This document shows, piece by piece, positions 25,158-34,900 of a DNA stretch of 64,000 bases; position 1 is the first letter of the stretch, and every line of letters begins with the position of its first letter. The stretch spans positions 1,116,001 through 1,180,000 of the forward strand of contig NZ_KB850055.1 of assembly GCF_000369505.1 (NCBI RefSeq), given 5' to 3'. A model generated the notes under the pieces. The model searched no databases. It had not been told where the DNA came from and saw nothing but the letters and a program-made list of their open reading frames with translations. The stretch is from Acinetobacter sp. NIPH 298 (GTDB lineage Bacteria > Pseudomonadota > Gammaproteobacteria > Pseudomonadales > Moraxellaceae). The translations under genes and the position numbers were made by a program.

Positions 25158-25306
25158 AGAATAGGAAGATTGTCTAGTGAATTTTTAAAAGGCATCCCCC
25201 TTTATGATGGTGACACAAATCGTCACAAATAGACGAAACTGTCTGAACATATCATCGATTTTTCCTGTAAAATGCCTTTACGTTTAAAAAAACTCAATAA
25301 GAAGCA

Positions 25307-27262
25307 ATGTTCAAGACTATTTTTTCTGCATTAGAACAACTCGGCTTAACTGCACAGAAACGTGCAATTCATATTCAATTTTCGAATCCTGCTTTAGCCA
25401 ATCAGGTATTTTTGCAGCGTATTGAAGGTACGCATAGTCTGAATGGCGGAATTACTGCCGACCTTATATGCTTATCTACGAAAGCGACCATTCCATTAAA
25501 ACAATTCATTGGTTGCCAAGTTGCTGTCGATACCGTTACGGATATAGGCACACTCTTTAGAACCACAGGTATTATTACTGAGGCCGTCCAAGGACAATCT
25601 GATGGCAGTTTGACCCTATATAAACTCAAACTGCAAGATGCCACCGCACTGTGGCATAAACGTCGTAATAGCCGCGTGTTTATGAATAAGACGGTTATAG
25701 AGGTATTGGAAGTTGTTTTTAAGGAATGGCAACAACAAAATCCCTTATTTGCATCCAGTCTTAGCTTGGATATCAGTGGGCTTACGCAAGACTACGATGT
25801 TCGTCCATTCACTATGCAACACAATCAAACCGATGCAGAATTTCTAACGAATTTATTGCGTAGTGAAGGTGTTAACTGGTTAATTGATGAAGCCCAACTC
25901 AACGTTGCCAACAGCAATAGTCCGATCCAAGCGCAAAAACTGCGCTTGATCGATGATAACAACCAATACCAAGCCCTTGATCGAAGAAATATCCGCTACC
26001 ACCGCAGCAGTGCCATAGAACAATTTGACAGTATGACCAGTCTGATTGCTGAACGCTCTCTACAACCAACGGCCGTGCATATCCAACGCTGGCAAGCCGA
26101 TGCCTTAGAACAAGAAGATGGTGCAGGCAGCGTCCAAAGCAAACATCGGCATAGCCAACAACATGATGTCGCATCACTTGGACTTGAAGATGCATGGTGC
26201 ATCACGCCTGCATGGATGCAAGACCTCAATGGTGAAGATGGTGCAACTGCATCAGGCAACAACCAAATTGAAAAACTTAATCAAAACCTCAGCCACTACC
26301 ACGATGCCCAAGCCAAACAGTTTATTGCCCATACTACAGTACGAGACACACAAGTCGGCTACTGGTTTAAACTGAACGAACACCCAGAAATAGATCAACA
26401 CAGTGGATCAGACCAAGAATTTCTAATCATCAGAAAAGATTGGTTTAATCAGAACAACCTACCCAAAGATTTAAACGATCAAATCAGCCAATTATTTGAA
26501 CAAAGCCAATGGCAATATTCAAACAATAGCGGAGAACGGCAAGCCAACCAACTGACGCTACAACGTCGTAACATCAAAACTGTACCCGAATACCAACCAC
26601 TACAACACCGCCCAGCAACCAACCCACAACGCGCTAAAGTGGTTGGACCCGCAGGTGAAGAAATCCATGTCGATGAATGGGGCAGAATCAAAGTCCGCTT
26701 CCTGTTTACTCGAAATGACGACCACAGTCATGATGGTGGTGCAGGCAGCAACGACAACGATGCCGATTCAGCATGGGTGGATGTACTAACCCCATGGGCA
26801 GGCGAAGGCTACGGCGCACGCTTTCTGCCACGTATCGGTGAGATCGTGGTCATCGACTTCTTCGATGGCAACATCGACCGCCCTTATGTCACAGGACGAC
26901 TGCACGAAGCACAGCGTAGCCCGACTAAATTCGACGACCAAGGACAACTCCCCGACACTAAGAAACTGGCAGGGATTAAGTCCAAAGAATACCAAGGCTC
27001 AGGTTATAACCAACTGCGCTTTGACGACACCACAGGACAGATCAGCGCTCAACTACAAAGCAGCCATGCATCAAGTCAACTCAATCTCGGAAAACTCAGC
27101 CATCCTAAAGCGCAAGCAGAAAGCGAAGACCGAGGTGAAGGCTTTGAACTACGCACTGACCAATGGGGAGCGATTCGAGCAGGCGAAGGCTTACTGATCA
27201 CTACTCATCCGCAACGACAAGCCCAAGGCGAACATCTCGAAGCGCAAACAGCCAAACAATAA
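25307..27262 (+). CDS. vgrG: T6SS spike protein VgrG, cut short by an in-frame TAA
   Basis: 651 residues from ATG 25307. Residues 1-~400 are the gp27-like base (RPFTMQHNQTDAEFLTNLLRSEG is diagnostic: key F-MQ-N-TD-FL-LLRSEG). The gp5-like OB fold follows with DEWGRIKVRF, DVLTPWAGEGYGARFLPRIGEIVVIDF and DRPYVTGRLH (key residues as in all VgrGs). The frame then stops at TAA 27260-27262 within the ITTHP...AKQ linker, where Acinetobacter VgrGs normally continue. The same frame stays open afterwards to 28063 and encodes the DUF2345 region, so one C-to-T change of CAA would explain it. Truncated spike may be non-functional. Confidence 0.9.
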   Translation: MFKTIFSALEQLGLTAQKRAIHIQFSNPALANQVFLQRIEGTHSLNGGITADLICLSTKATIPLKQFIGCQVAVDTVTDIGTLFRTTGIITEAVQGQSDGSLTLYKLKLQDATALWHKRRNSRVFMNKTVIEVLEVVFKEWQQQNPLFASSLSLDISGLTQDYDVRPFTMQHNQTDAEFLTNLLRSEGVNWLIDEAQLNVANSNSPIQAQKLRLIDDNNQYQALDRRNIRYHRSSAIEQFDSMTSLIAERSLQPTAVHIQRWQADALEQEDGAGSVQSKHRHSQQHDVASLGLEDAWCITPAWMQDLNGEDGATASGNNQIEKLNQNLSHYHDAQAKQFIAHTTVRDTQVGYWFKLNEHPEIDQHSGSDQEFLIIRKDWFNQNNLPKDLNDQISQLFEQSQWQYSNNSGERQANQLTLQRRNIKTVPEYQPLQHRPATNPQRAKVVGPAGEEIHVDEWGRIKVRFLFTRNDDHSHDGGAGSNDNDADSAWVDVLTPWAGEGYGARFLPRIGEIVVIDFFDGNIDRPYVTGRLHEAQRSPTKFDDQGQLPDTKKLAGIKSKEYQGSGYNQLRFDDTTGQISAQLQSSHASSQLNLGKLSHPKAQAESEDRGEGFELRTDQWGAIRAGEGLLITTHPQRQAQGEHLEAQTAKQ

Positions 27263-28063
27263 CTAGAAGGCAACCAAAGCAACGCCAAAGCCTTGAGTGA
27301 AGTGGCAAAGAATCAACAAACCGATGAGCTGGAAGCTTTAGAACAACTCAAAGCGTTCGCCGAGACAATTCAAGACAAGATTGCTAAATTCAATGAAGCA
27401 ATCCTATTACTTAGCTCACCGAATGGTATTGGACTGAGTACTCCAGAAGACATACACCTTTCAGCAGATGGACAACTGAACCAATTTGCAGGGGATAGTA
27501 TTAACCTGAGCACACAAAAGAACCTAATCGCCCAAGTCAGTCAAAAGATCAGTTTATTTTCAGCGCAAAGCGGGATTAAACAAGTTGCAGCAAAAGGCAA
27601 GTTTGAGATACAGGCGCAAAGTGATGGTCTGGATATATTTGCTAAAGCAGGGATACAAATCATCTCGACAGAGGGTTCAATACATTTTATTGCGAAAAAG
27701 AAAATCGTCATGGTTGGCGATAGTTCGCAACTCGAAATTAATGGTGGTGGTATTTCCCCAACCACAGGTGGAAAGTTTGAATGTAAAGCTGGGCAGCATT
27801 TGTTTAATGGAGGTTCTAGTGTGAATCTGAGTGTTCCTCAGTTACCTGTTTATGGTGAAAAAAATCACCACAATTTACGGTATCTTTTGAAAGATAAAGA
27901 AGATATTCCATTTGCTCATCATAAATATATTGCTTTTATGCCAAATGGAGAAAAGCTAGAAGGTCTGACTGATGAAAATGGATATACTCAATTATTTAAT
28001 ACTGTACGCCCAGAAGATATATCTATCCACTTGTATAATAATGAAGAACTTGATATAGATTAG
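27263..28063 (+). pseudogene. VgrG C-terminal part (DUF2345 and effector-adaptor tail) beyond the stop
   Basis: Same reading frame as the upstream vgrG. About 266 codons encode LEGNQSNAKALSEVAKNQ, a coiled segment, then the DUF2345 beta-helix-like region (GIGLSTPEDIHLSADGQLNQ and following) and a tail of beta-sandwich type (KYIAFMPNGEKLEGLTDENGY) that often holds the cognate effector. The first in-frame initiator is TTG 27293, with no ribosome site near it. It joins the effector gene after two bases (stop 28061-28063, ATG 28066). It could only be made by read-through or weak reinitiation. Confidence 0.8.
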
Positions 28064-28065
28064 CC

Positions 28066-29292
28066 ATGAAAAAATTCTATCCATATATTATTTTAAAAAC
28101 CAATGTTTCAACTAAGTTGTTGAAATATAATATCTACATATATAATACAGTGCTCAATAAGGCTGAGACAGCTATTGTTTTTAAAGATAATGCATTTAAA
28201 AAAATAGGTGATCAGCTTTATCAAACCAAGCCAGTCGAAATCGATAGTTCAAAAATAGGATTAGAAAGACTTAGAGACTGCGTTATTATTCTTAATTTAT
28301 ATCGACTAACTTCATCAGGGAAAGAAAACCTAGTGATAAGTCGTTACATTATTCCAGATAAAATTGAATCTTACCCTTATCAAGATCATGCAAAGAACAA
28401 AAATATTCCCGTAACAACGTACGTTGAGTCAACGGCTGTAACTAAAATTGTCAAAGATGACATCTCTAAAAATGATTTTGAACTCGCTTTAAATCGAAAT
28501 AGAATTTTTCAGTGTATTGATTCTGGCTGTAGACCAGGAGAATCTAAAGATCCTTTTTCTAAGGCTCAAATTGAGGCTGGACTACAATCGAGATTAAATG
28601 AACCTCTTCCAAATCAAGACTTCACATCATTATGTGGACCAGCAGCTTACTTTTTTTGTTTAATTAATTTAAGCCAATCCAAATATAAGTTAGCTGTGAA
28701 ACAACTTTGGGAAACAGGGCAGACAAAGATTGGGGAACTAGAAATTAAACCTTCATTGAATGGAAGTAGGCGTGTAAAAAATTTTTACATGACTAGTGGT
28801 GATCCAAAAATTCCTCCCATTGACTGGATCATGCTTGCAAGTTTACGTGAATCTGAAAATATTAGTTTAACACTTAAAGATCCTTCTCAAGAAGTTGCGG
28901 GAATTACGCTCTGGACAGAACTAAAAAATTGGTTTAGCAAATCAGGGTTTAAGGGGTTAAAAACATATCCCTTTTATCTTAACGGTTACAATCCCAGTTT
29001 GATTAATGAAATTAATCAATATGCTGGTGAAGATTATTATGTAGTCACTTTAATATCGGCAAGTCTTCTTAGTAGTGGTAGTAGTTCCGGTACTCAAAGT
29101 TTTCCCGATCATTGGATTGTCTGGACAGATAAATTAAGAGATACAAAGGGACGACCTATTACAATTTCGTCAGATCCATATAAAACCGAAGTTAAGCTAA
29201 AAATGTTTACTTGGGGAGAAAACACCCAGAGACTCGGTTCAGGAATATCTCTGTATGATTTTGAAAAAAAATATTTTATGCCTTACTTATAA
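28066..29292 (+). CDS. Putative T6SS effector with papain-like cysteine protease domain
   Basis: 408 residues, A/T-rich compared with the vgrG core. The N-terminal ~150 residues are beta-rich and unrecognised, possibly the VgrG-binding part. The C-terminal half has a cysteine in LCGPAAYFF (Cys190) at a helix start and a histidine in FPDHWIVW (His349) on a strand, the order and spacing of papain/C39-like cysteine peptidases; an Asp in SSDPY follows as possible third residue. No signal peptide. Immediately downstream of vgrG and before a lipoprotein, the usual spike-effector-immunity order. The protease role is inference from motifs; amidase or other papain-fold hydrolase activity is possible. 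Confidence 0.6.
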   Translation: MKKFYPYIILKTNVSTKLLKYNIYIYNTVLNKAETAIVFKDNAFKKIGDQLYQTKPVEIDSSKIGLERLRDCVIILNLYRLTSSGKENLVISRYIIPDKIESYPYQDHAKNKNIPVTTYVESTAVTKIVKDDISKNDFELALNRNRIFQCIDSGCRPGESKDPFSKAQIEAGLQSRLNEPLPNQDFTSLCGPAAYFFCLINLSQSKYKLAVKQLWETGQTKIGELEIKPSLNGSRRVKNFYMTSGDPKIPPIDWIMLASLRESENISLTLKDPSQEVAGITLWTELKNWFSKSGFKGLKTYPFYLNGYNPSLINEINQYAGEDYYVVTLISASLLSSGSSSGTQSFPDHWIVWTDKLRDTKGRPITISSDPYKTEVKLKMFTWGENTQRLGSGISLYDFEKKYFMPYL

Positions 29293-29308
29293 AAAAGGAA
29301 AGATTTTA

Positions 29309-29662
29309 ATGAAAATTAAGCTGATCATTATTTTTTCGATATTCTTGATACTCACAGGTTGTGGTAAGAAATATACCATTACTCCCGATAGCTTGCCTTT
29401 AGCCCATGTCAATCAAGAATACAAACAAACTATAAAAATATCTGGGGGTAAAGTTATCGATCACTATGCTAAATTAGAAACAAATATTCCAAAAGAATTA
29501 GGAATAACTATTCAACCTGTAAATGATCTAGATGGTTATAATATTATTGAGGTCAAGGGGAATCCCAAGTACAAAGGTACATTTACAATTCATATTTGGG
29601 CTGGTTTTTATGCAGGCGGTAATGCAGAAATCAATAAAACATATACGCTTACAGTTCAGTAA
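29309..29662 (+). CDS. Lipoprotein, candidate immunity protein of the T6SS effector
   Basis: 117 residues from ATG 29309 behind AAGGAAAG; the longer frame from 29255 overlaps the effector and lacks a ribosome site. Signal plus lipobox ILTGC (Cys about 17). The mature part is an immunoglobulin-like beta-sandwich (LPLAHVNQEYKQTIKISGG ... GTFTIHIWAG ... TYTLTV), resembling putative-Ig domains. A periplasmic lipoprotein next to an effector gene fits an immunity role for an effector delivered to the periplasm. Confidence 0.6.
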   Translation: MKIKLIIIFSIFLILTGCGKKYTITPDSLPLAHVNQEYKQTIKISGGKVIDHYAKLETNIPKELGITIQPVNDLDGYNIIEVKGNPKYKGTFTIHIWAGFYAGGNAEINKTYTLTVQ

Positions 29663-29788
29663 ACGCTTTTAAGAGATTAAATTTTTTGGGTCTGTAATAG
29701 ATAGCATTGTGACAACCTACTTTTATGAAGATAACTAGACGTAAATTAAGTTGCAGGTCCTTGAGGATTTTTGGCATTTAAGCTAAAA

Positions 29789-29938
29789 CTATCGAGCGTG
29801 ACTTTGTGTAAAAGCATGGGCTGCATAGAGTCCCGTGATCAGTAATTTATCCTTGGGTGCGTAATGGGGTTTCCCATCATAAAAGAACCACCTTCGACAA
29901 AGTGCAGTTAAGGCAATACTAGAAAGTAATTTGGACAT
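29789..29938 (-). CDS. Short ORF, probably a gene remnant
   Basis: 49 residues starting MSKLLSSIALTALCRRWFF and ending at TAG 29789-29791. The downstream frame contains further stops. Codon use looks gene-like, but there is no ribosome site I trust. It may be the 5' remnant of a lost gene at the island edge. Confidence 0.25.
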   Translation of the reverse strand: MSKLLSSIALTALCRRWFFYDGKPHYAPKDKLLITGLYAAHAFTQSHAR

Positions 29939-30075
29939 ACTAGATAAAAATTTCATTCTCAGCATTATCTCTAGAATTGTGCAACAACAGTGATTTCAGC
30001 ACCAATAATAAGCATATTTATCAGACCTAAAAATAACACAACCATAAATACATGATTTATATTAAAAAATAATTG

Positions 30076-30091
30076 TGGCATGGTTTCTGCT
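30076..30091 (+). promoter_or_regulatory. Candidate sigma-54 promoter of the allophanate/urea operon
   Basis: TGGCATG-GTTT-CTGCT has GG (30077) and GC (30089) separated by exactly ten bases, with one mismatch in the -24 half and one in the -12 half. It predicts a start about 30100, 30 bp before the GTG start of allophanate hydrolase. Confidence 0.55.
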
Positions 30092-30131
30092 TTTATTAAT
30101 TCAAACTTGTATACAAGATAGGATTCATAAA

Positions 30132-31958
30132 GTGCACGAAATTAAAACTTTAGGCTGGACAATTTTTGAATGGCAAACGGCTTACTTAAAAAAAGAGATT
30201 CAGCTCGATACTTTAAAAGATTTAGTTGCAGCAATTGACCCTCAAGACAATGCATGGATTTCAATTGCGACGGTAGATCAAATCGAACAGCAAATCCAAG
30301 CATTGAATCACTCGACTCAAGATGCTGAGAATCTGCATAAACAATTTCCACTTTACGGCGTACCATTTGCAGTTAAAGACAATATTGATGTTGCAGGATT
30401 TGCAACAACAGCTGCATGTAAGGCACTAACCGAGATAGCAGAACAAGATGCAGAAACAGTACGTTTGTTAAAACAAGCTGGTGCGATTGTGATTGGTAAA
30501 ACCAACCTTGATCAATTTGCTACAGGTTTAGTAGGTACACGCTCACCATTTGGCGCAGTACCAAATACATTTAAAGCTGAATATGTCAGTGGTGGGTCAA
30601 GCTCAGGTTCAGCAAGTGCTGTAGCTCGTGGGTTCGTGCCATTTGCATTGGGTACAGATACGGCGGGTTCAGGTCGTGTGCCAGCGGCATTTAATAATAT
30701 TGTCGGTTTAAAGCCTACCAAAGGGCGTTTTTCAAACCGTGGCTTAATACCTGCGTGTAAAAGTCTCGATTGTATTTCGATATTTGCTTTAACGGTTGCC
30801 GATGCAGATCTAGTCGCTCATCAAATCGAAGCCTACGATGCTCTGGATAGCTATTCACGTAAGCACCCTAAAAATGTGCCTGCACGTTTTTCTAGCAAAT
30901 TAAAATTTGCAATTCCAAACCAACTGAATTTCTTTGGTGATCAGCAAGCTGAAAAAGCATTTCAACAAACCGTACAATTGCTGGAAAGTTTAAATGCTGA
31001 AATCACCAAGATTGATTTTTCAGATTTTGAAAAACTGGCAGCGCAACTTTATCAAGGGTCTTGGGTCGCAGAGCGTACTACGGCAGTCGAGGATTTACTC
31101 AAAACCAATGCAAAAGATTTTGATCCAACAGTACTTGAAATTATTAAAAACGGCGAAAAATATTCTGCTGTCGATGCCTACAATGCCGAATATTTAAAAC
31201 AAGACTTAGCACGAAAAATTCAAGCAAAACTCGCTGAGTTTGATGCTTTAATCGTTCCAACAGCACCGACCATTTACACCATTGAGCAAGTACAACAGCA
31301 TCCAATTGACTATAACGCTCACTTTGGCACATATACCAACTTTACCAATTTAGCCGATCTCAGCGCACTGGCATTACCAGCAGGTTTTAGAGCGGATCAT
31401 TTACCGTTTGGCATCACGCTAATCGCACCTGCTTGGCACGATGCGGCATTGGTTCATTTCGGTAAGGCATGGCAAAACTACTTGTCACTTAAGTTAGGTG
31501 CTTTAGATAAGACTCAGCCTGTAGGTTCTGCAAGTCCTGTTTCTCCTCATCATATCCGTGTAGCTGTGGTCGGTGCGCATCTCACCGGGATGCCATTAAA
31601 TTTTCAATTGACCACACGTGATGCAGTGCATATCGAAACCACAAAAACCTCTAAAAATTATGCGCTCTATGCTTTAAACGGCACAGTTCCGCCAAAACCA
31701 GGCTTAGCTCGTCAACAAGTTGGTCAAAGCATCATTGTTGAACTTTGGGATGTTCCAACCGCTCGATTTGGCGAGTTTGTAGCAGAGATCTCAACACCTT
31801 TGGGCATGGGCAATGTCGAATTGGAAGATGGTCGTTGGGTCAAAGGCTTTATCTGTGAGCCTTATGGCATAGATGATGCAGAGAATATTAGTCATTTTGG
31901 TGGATGGAGAGCCTATATCCAGCATCGTAACAGTCAAGTAGCAAACACAGCGAATTAA
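30132..31958 (+). CDS. Allophanate hydrolase
   Basis: 608 residues from GTG 30132, with AGGA nine bases upstream; an earlier in-frame GTG (30075) lies in the promoter. Residues ~1-440 form the amidase-signature domain: Lys82 in PFAVKDN, the cis-Ser in SGGSSSGSA (Ser156 or Ser157), and nucleophile Ser180 in TAGSGRVPA. The C-terminal ~125 residues are the AtzF/DUR1 C-domain (LNFQLTTRD ... YALYALNG ... GEFVAEI). It turns allophanate into ammonia and CO2. It is 14 bp before the urea carboxylase gene, so they form one operon. It is the only allophanate hydrolase in the window, so it may also serve the guanidine operon. Confidence 0.93.
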   Translation: MHEIKTLGWTIFEWQTAYLKKEIQLDTLKDLVAAIDPQDNAWISIATVDQIEQQIQALNHSTQDAENLHKQFPLYGVPFAVKDNIDVAGFATTAACKALTEIAEQDAETVRLLKQAGAIVIGKTNLDQFATGLVGTRSPFGAVPNTFKAEYVSGGSSSGSASAVARGFVPFALGTDTAGSGRVPAAFNNIVGLKPTKGRFSNRGLIPACKSLDCISIFALTVADADLVAHQIEAYDALDSYSRKHPKNVPARFSSKLKFAIPNQLNFFGDQQAEKAFQQTVQLLESLNAEITKIDFSDFEKLAAQLYQGSWVAERTTAVEDLLKTNAKDFDPTVLEIIKNGEKYSAVDAYNAEYLKQDLARKIQAKLAEFDALIVPTAPTIYTIEQVQQHPIDYNAHFGTYTNFTNLADLSALALPAGFRADHLPFGITLIAPAWHDAALVHFGKAWQNYLSLKLGALDKTQPVGSASPVSPHHIRVAVVGAHLTGMPLNFQLTTRDAVHIETTKTSKNYALYALNGTVPPKPGLARQQVGQSIIVELWDVPTARFGEFVAEISTPLGMGNVELEDGRWVKGFICEPYGIDDAENISHFGGWRAYIQHRNSQVANTAN

Positions 31959-31972
31959 TTGGGGGAGTCATC

Positions 31973-34900
31973 ATGTTTAAAACTGTACTTATTGCAAACC
32001 GTGGTGAAATTGCTGTTCGAGCGATTCGCACACTGAAAAAATTAGGCGTGACTAGTGTTGCTGTTTATTCAGATAGCGATCGTTATACACAACATGTTGA
32101 AGATGCTGATATTGCAATTGCATTGGATGGCTTAAAACCAGCCGATACTTATTTAAGTATTGAGAAATTAATTCAAGCTGCTAAACAAACGGGTGCTGAG
32201 GCGATTTTTCCGGGTTATGGTTTCCTCTCAGAAAGTGCTGATTTTTCGCGTGCCTGCGAAGAAAATAATATTGCCTTTATGGGACCAACTGCCGAACAAA
32301 TTTTAGAGTTTGGTTTAAAACATCGTGCCCGTGAATTGGCCGCAGAGGCGAATGTGCCAATGACACCGGGGACAGGATTACTGGATAGTTTAGAAGAAGC
32401 ATTGACTGCTGCTGATCGTATTGGTTATCCAATTATGCTGAAAAGTACTGCTGGCGGTGGTGGTATTGGCTTGACCCGTTGCGACACCCCGCAAGCATTG
32501 ACCGATGCCTATGAAAGTGTCAAACGTTTAGGCGAACAGTTCTTTAAAGATGCTGGCGTATTTATTGAGTGTTTTATTGATAAAGCACGTCATGTCGAAG
32601 TGCAAATCTTTGGTGATGGCAAAGGGCAAGTGGTTGCTTTTGGTGAGCGCGATTGTTCTTTGCAACGTCGAAACCAAAAAGTGGTTGAGGAAACGCCTGC
32701 GGCAAACCTACCAGAAGCAACACGCAAAAAATTGCATCAGGCTGCGGTGGAATTAGGTAAATCCGTTAATTATCGTAGTGCAGGAACAGTGGAGTTTATT
32801 TACGATGCCAATCGAGATGAGTTTTATTTTCTTGAAGTAAATACGCGTTTACAGGTTGAACATCCAGTCACTGAAATGGTGACTGGTTTAGATCTAATTG
32901 AATGCATGCTCAAAGTGGCTGCTGGTGATGAACTTGATTGGGCATACCTTAGCAATATTCAGCCTAAAGGTGCTGCGATTGAAGTACGAGTTTATGCCGA
33001 AGACCCTGTAAAAAATTTCCAACCTAGTCCGGGTGTTTTGACAGAAGTGAGTTTTCCAGAAGGAAGTCGTGTCGATACTTGGGTTAAAACAGGTACAGAA
33101 ATTTCGCAATATTTTGATCCAATGATTGCCAAGATCATTGTTCATGCTGAAGATCGTGCTGCTGCGATTGAGAAACTACAAACTGTCTTAGCTGAAACTC
33201 GTTTAAATGGGATCAGCACCAATTTAGATTATGCGCGTGCCATTATTTCTGATGAACGTTTTGAATCCATGCAGATTTGGACACGTATGTTGGATGACTT
33301 CAACTATACGCCAAACGTGATTGAAGTGGTTCAAGCAGGAACTTTGAGTTCAATTCAAGATTATCCGGGACGTATAGGCTATTGGGATATTGGTGTGCCA
33401 CCATCAGGTCCAATGGATGATTATGCCTTTCAGCTTGCCAATCGTATTGTGGGAAATGATGTTAAAGCCGCAGGTTTTGAGTTTACCTTAGTCGGGCCGA
33501 CTTTAAAGTTTCATGCAGATACAACCATTGCTTTGGCGGGAGCAAGCTGTACTGCGTTGTTAGATGATCAGGAAATTGATTTTTGGAAGCCTGTAGAAGT
33601 TAAAGCAGGGCAAATTCTAAAAATCGGTCAAGTTGAAACAGGTTGTCGTACTTATTTAGCGGTACGAAATGGGTTGGATGTGCCAGTCTATCTGGGCAGT
33701 CGTTCTACTTTTGCACTTGGTAATTTTGGGGGGCATGCAGGTCGTACCTTACGTGTCGGTGACATGATTAAAATGGTTGATCCAGCATTTGCCAGTATAG
33801 AACTTCCAATTGCAACTGACGTGCCCCAAGCATTATCGGCTGATCTGATTCCTGAATATGGCAATGAATGGGAAATCGCAGTTTTATATGGCCCACATGG
33901 CGCACCTGACTTCTTCAAGCCTGAATATGTGGAGGAGTTTTTTGCATCTGAATGGACAGTACACTTCAACTCTAACCGTTTAGGTGTACGTTTATCAGGT
34001 CCGACGCCAAGCTGGGCGCGAGAAAATGGTGGTGAGGCAGGTTTACATCCATCCAATGTGCATGACTGTGAGTATGCCATTGGCGCAATCAACTTTACTG
34101 GTGATTTTCCTGTTATTTTGGCAAAAGATGGTCCAAGCTTAGGTGGTTTCGTTTGCCCTGTGACCATTGCCAAAGCAGAACTTTGGAAAGTTGGACAGTT
34201 AAAAGCGGATGATAAAATTCGTTTCTACCCAATCACGGTAGAACAAGCCAATGAATTAGAACGCAAGCAAATTGAAAATATCCAAAACTTTGCCGATGCG
34301 ACCAAAGTCGTGGAGACGATTGAGCCAACTCAAGATGTGCTAACAACAATTTTGGCACAACGCGAACCAACCGATTTATCACCAAAAACAGTTTATCGCC
34401 AAGCAGGTGATAGCTATATTCTCTTAGAATACGGCGAAAACGTTTTAGATTTGGCTTTACGTTTACGTGTGCATCAATTGATTCAAATGATTCGTGCAGC
34501 AAATATCGATGGCATATTAGAACTCTCACCGGGTGTACGTTCACTGCAAATTAAATATGACGGCTTAGTAATTCCACAATCAGAGCTGATTACTCAATTA
34601 CTTAAACTTGAAGAAGAAATGGGCGATTTGAGTCAGTTAAAAATTCCATCTCGAATCGTACATTTGCCAATGGCATTTGAAGACAGTGCCACTTTAGGGG
34701 CTGTTGAGCGTTATCAAGAAAGTGTTTGTGCCAAAGCGCCTTGGCTACCAAGCAATGTTGATTTTATTCAACGCATCAATGGTTTAGCTCATCGTAATGA
34801 AGTCAAAGATATTATTTTCGATGCGAATTACTTAATTCTTGGTTTGGGTGATGTTTATCTGACTGCACCATGTGCCGTACCAATCGATCCACGTCATCGC

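Larger units (their letters stand above)
29663..30131. other. Intergenic region between T6SS island and urea genes
   Basis: 469 bp. The left side looks like decayed DNA with a short minus-strand frame (29789-29938). The right side holds a sigma-54-type promoter (30076-30091). No riboswitch of the ykkC type is present here, unlike at the guanidine operon. Confidence 0.5.

Noticed and set aside
29663..30075. Search for a ykkC riboswitch before the urea operon
   Set aside because: None of the conserved blocks seen at 55670-55775 is present here.
30075..30131. Earlier GTG start for allophanate hydrolase
   Set aside because: It overlaps the candidate -24/-12 promoter and would add a hydrophobic stretch unknown in this family.
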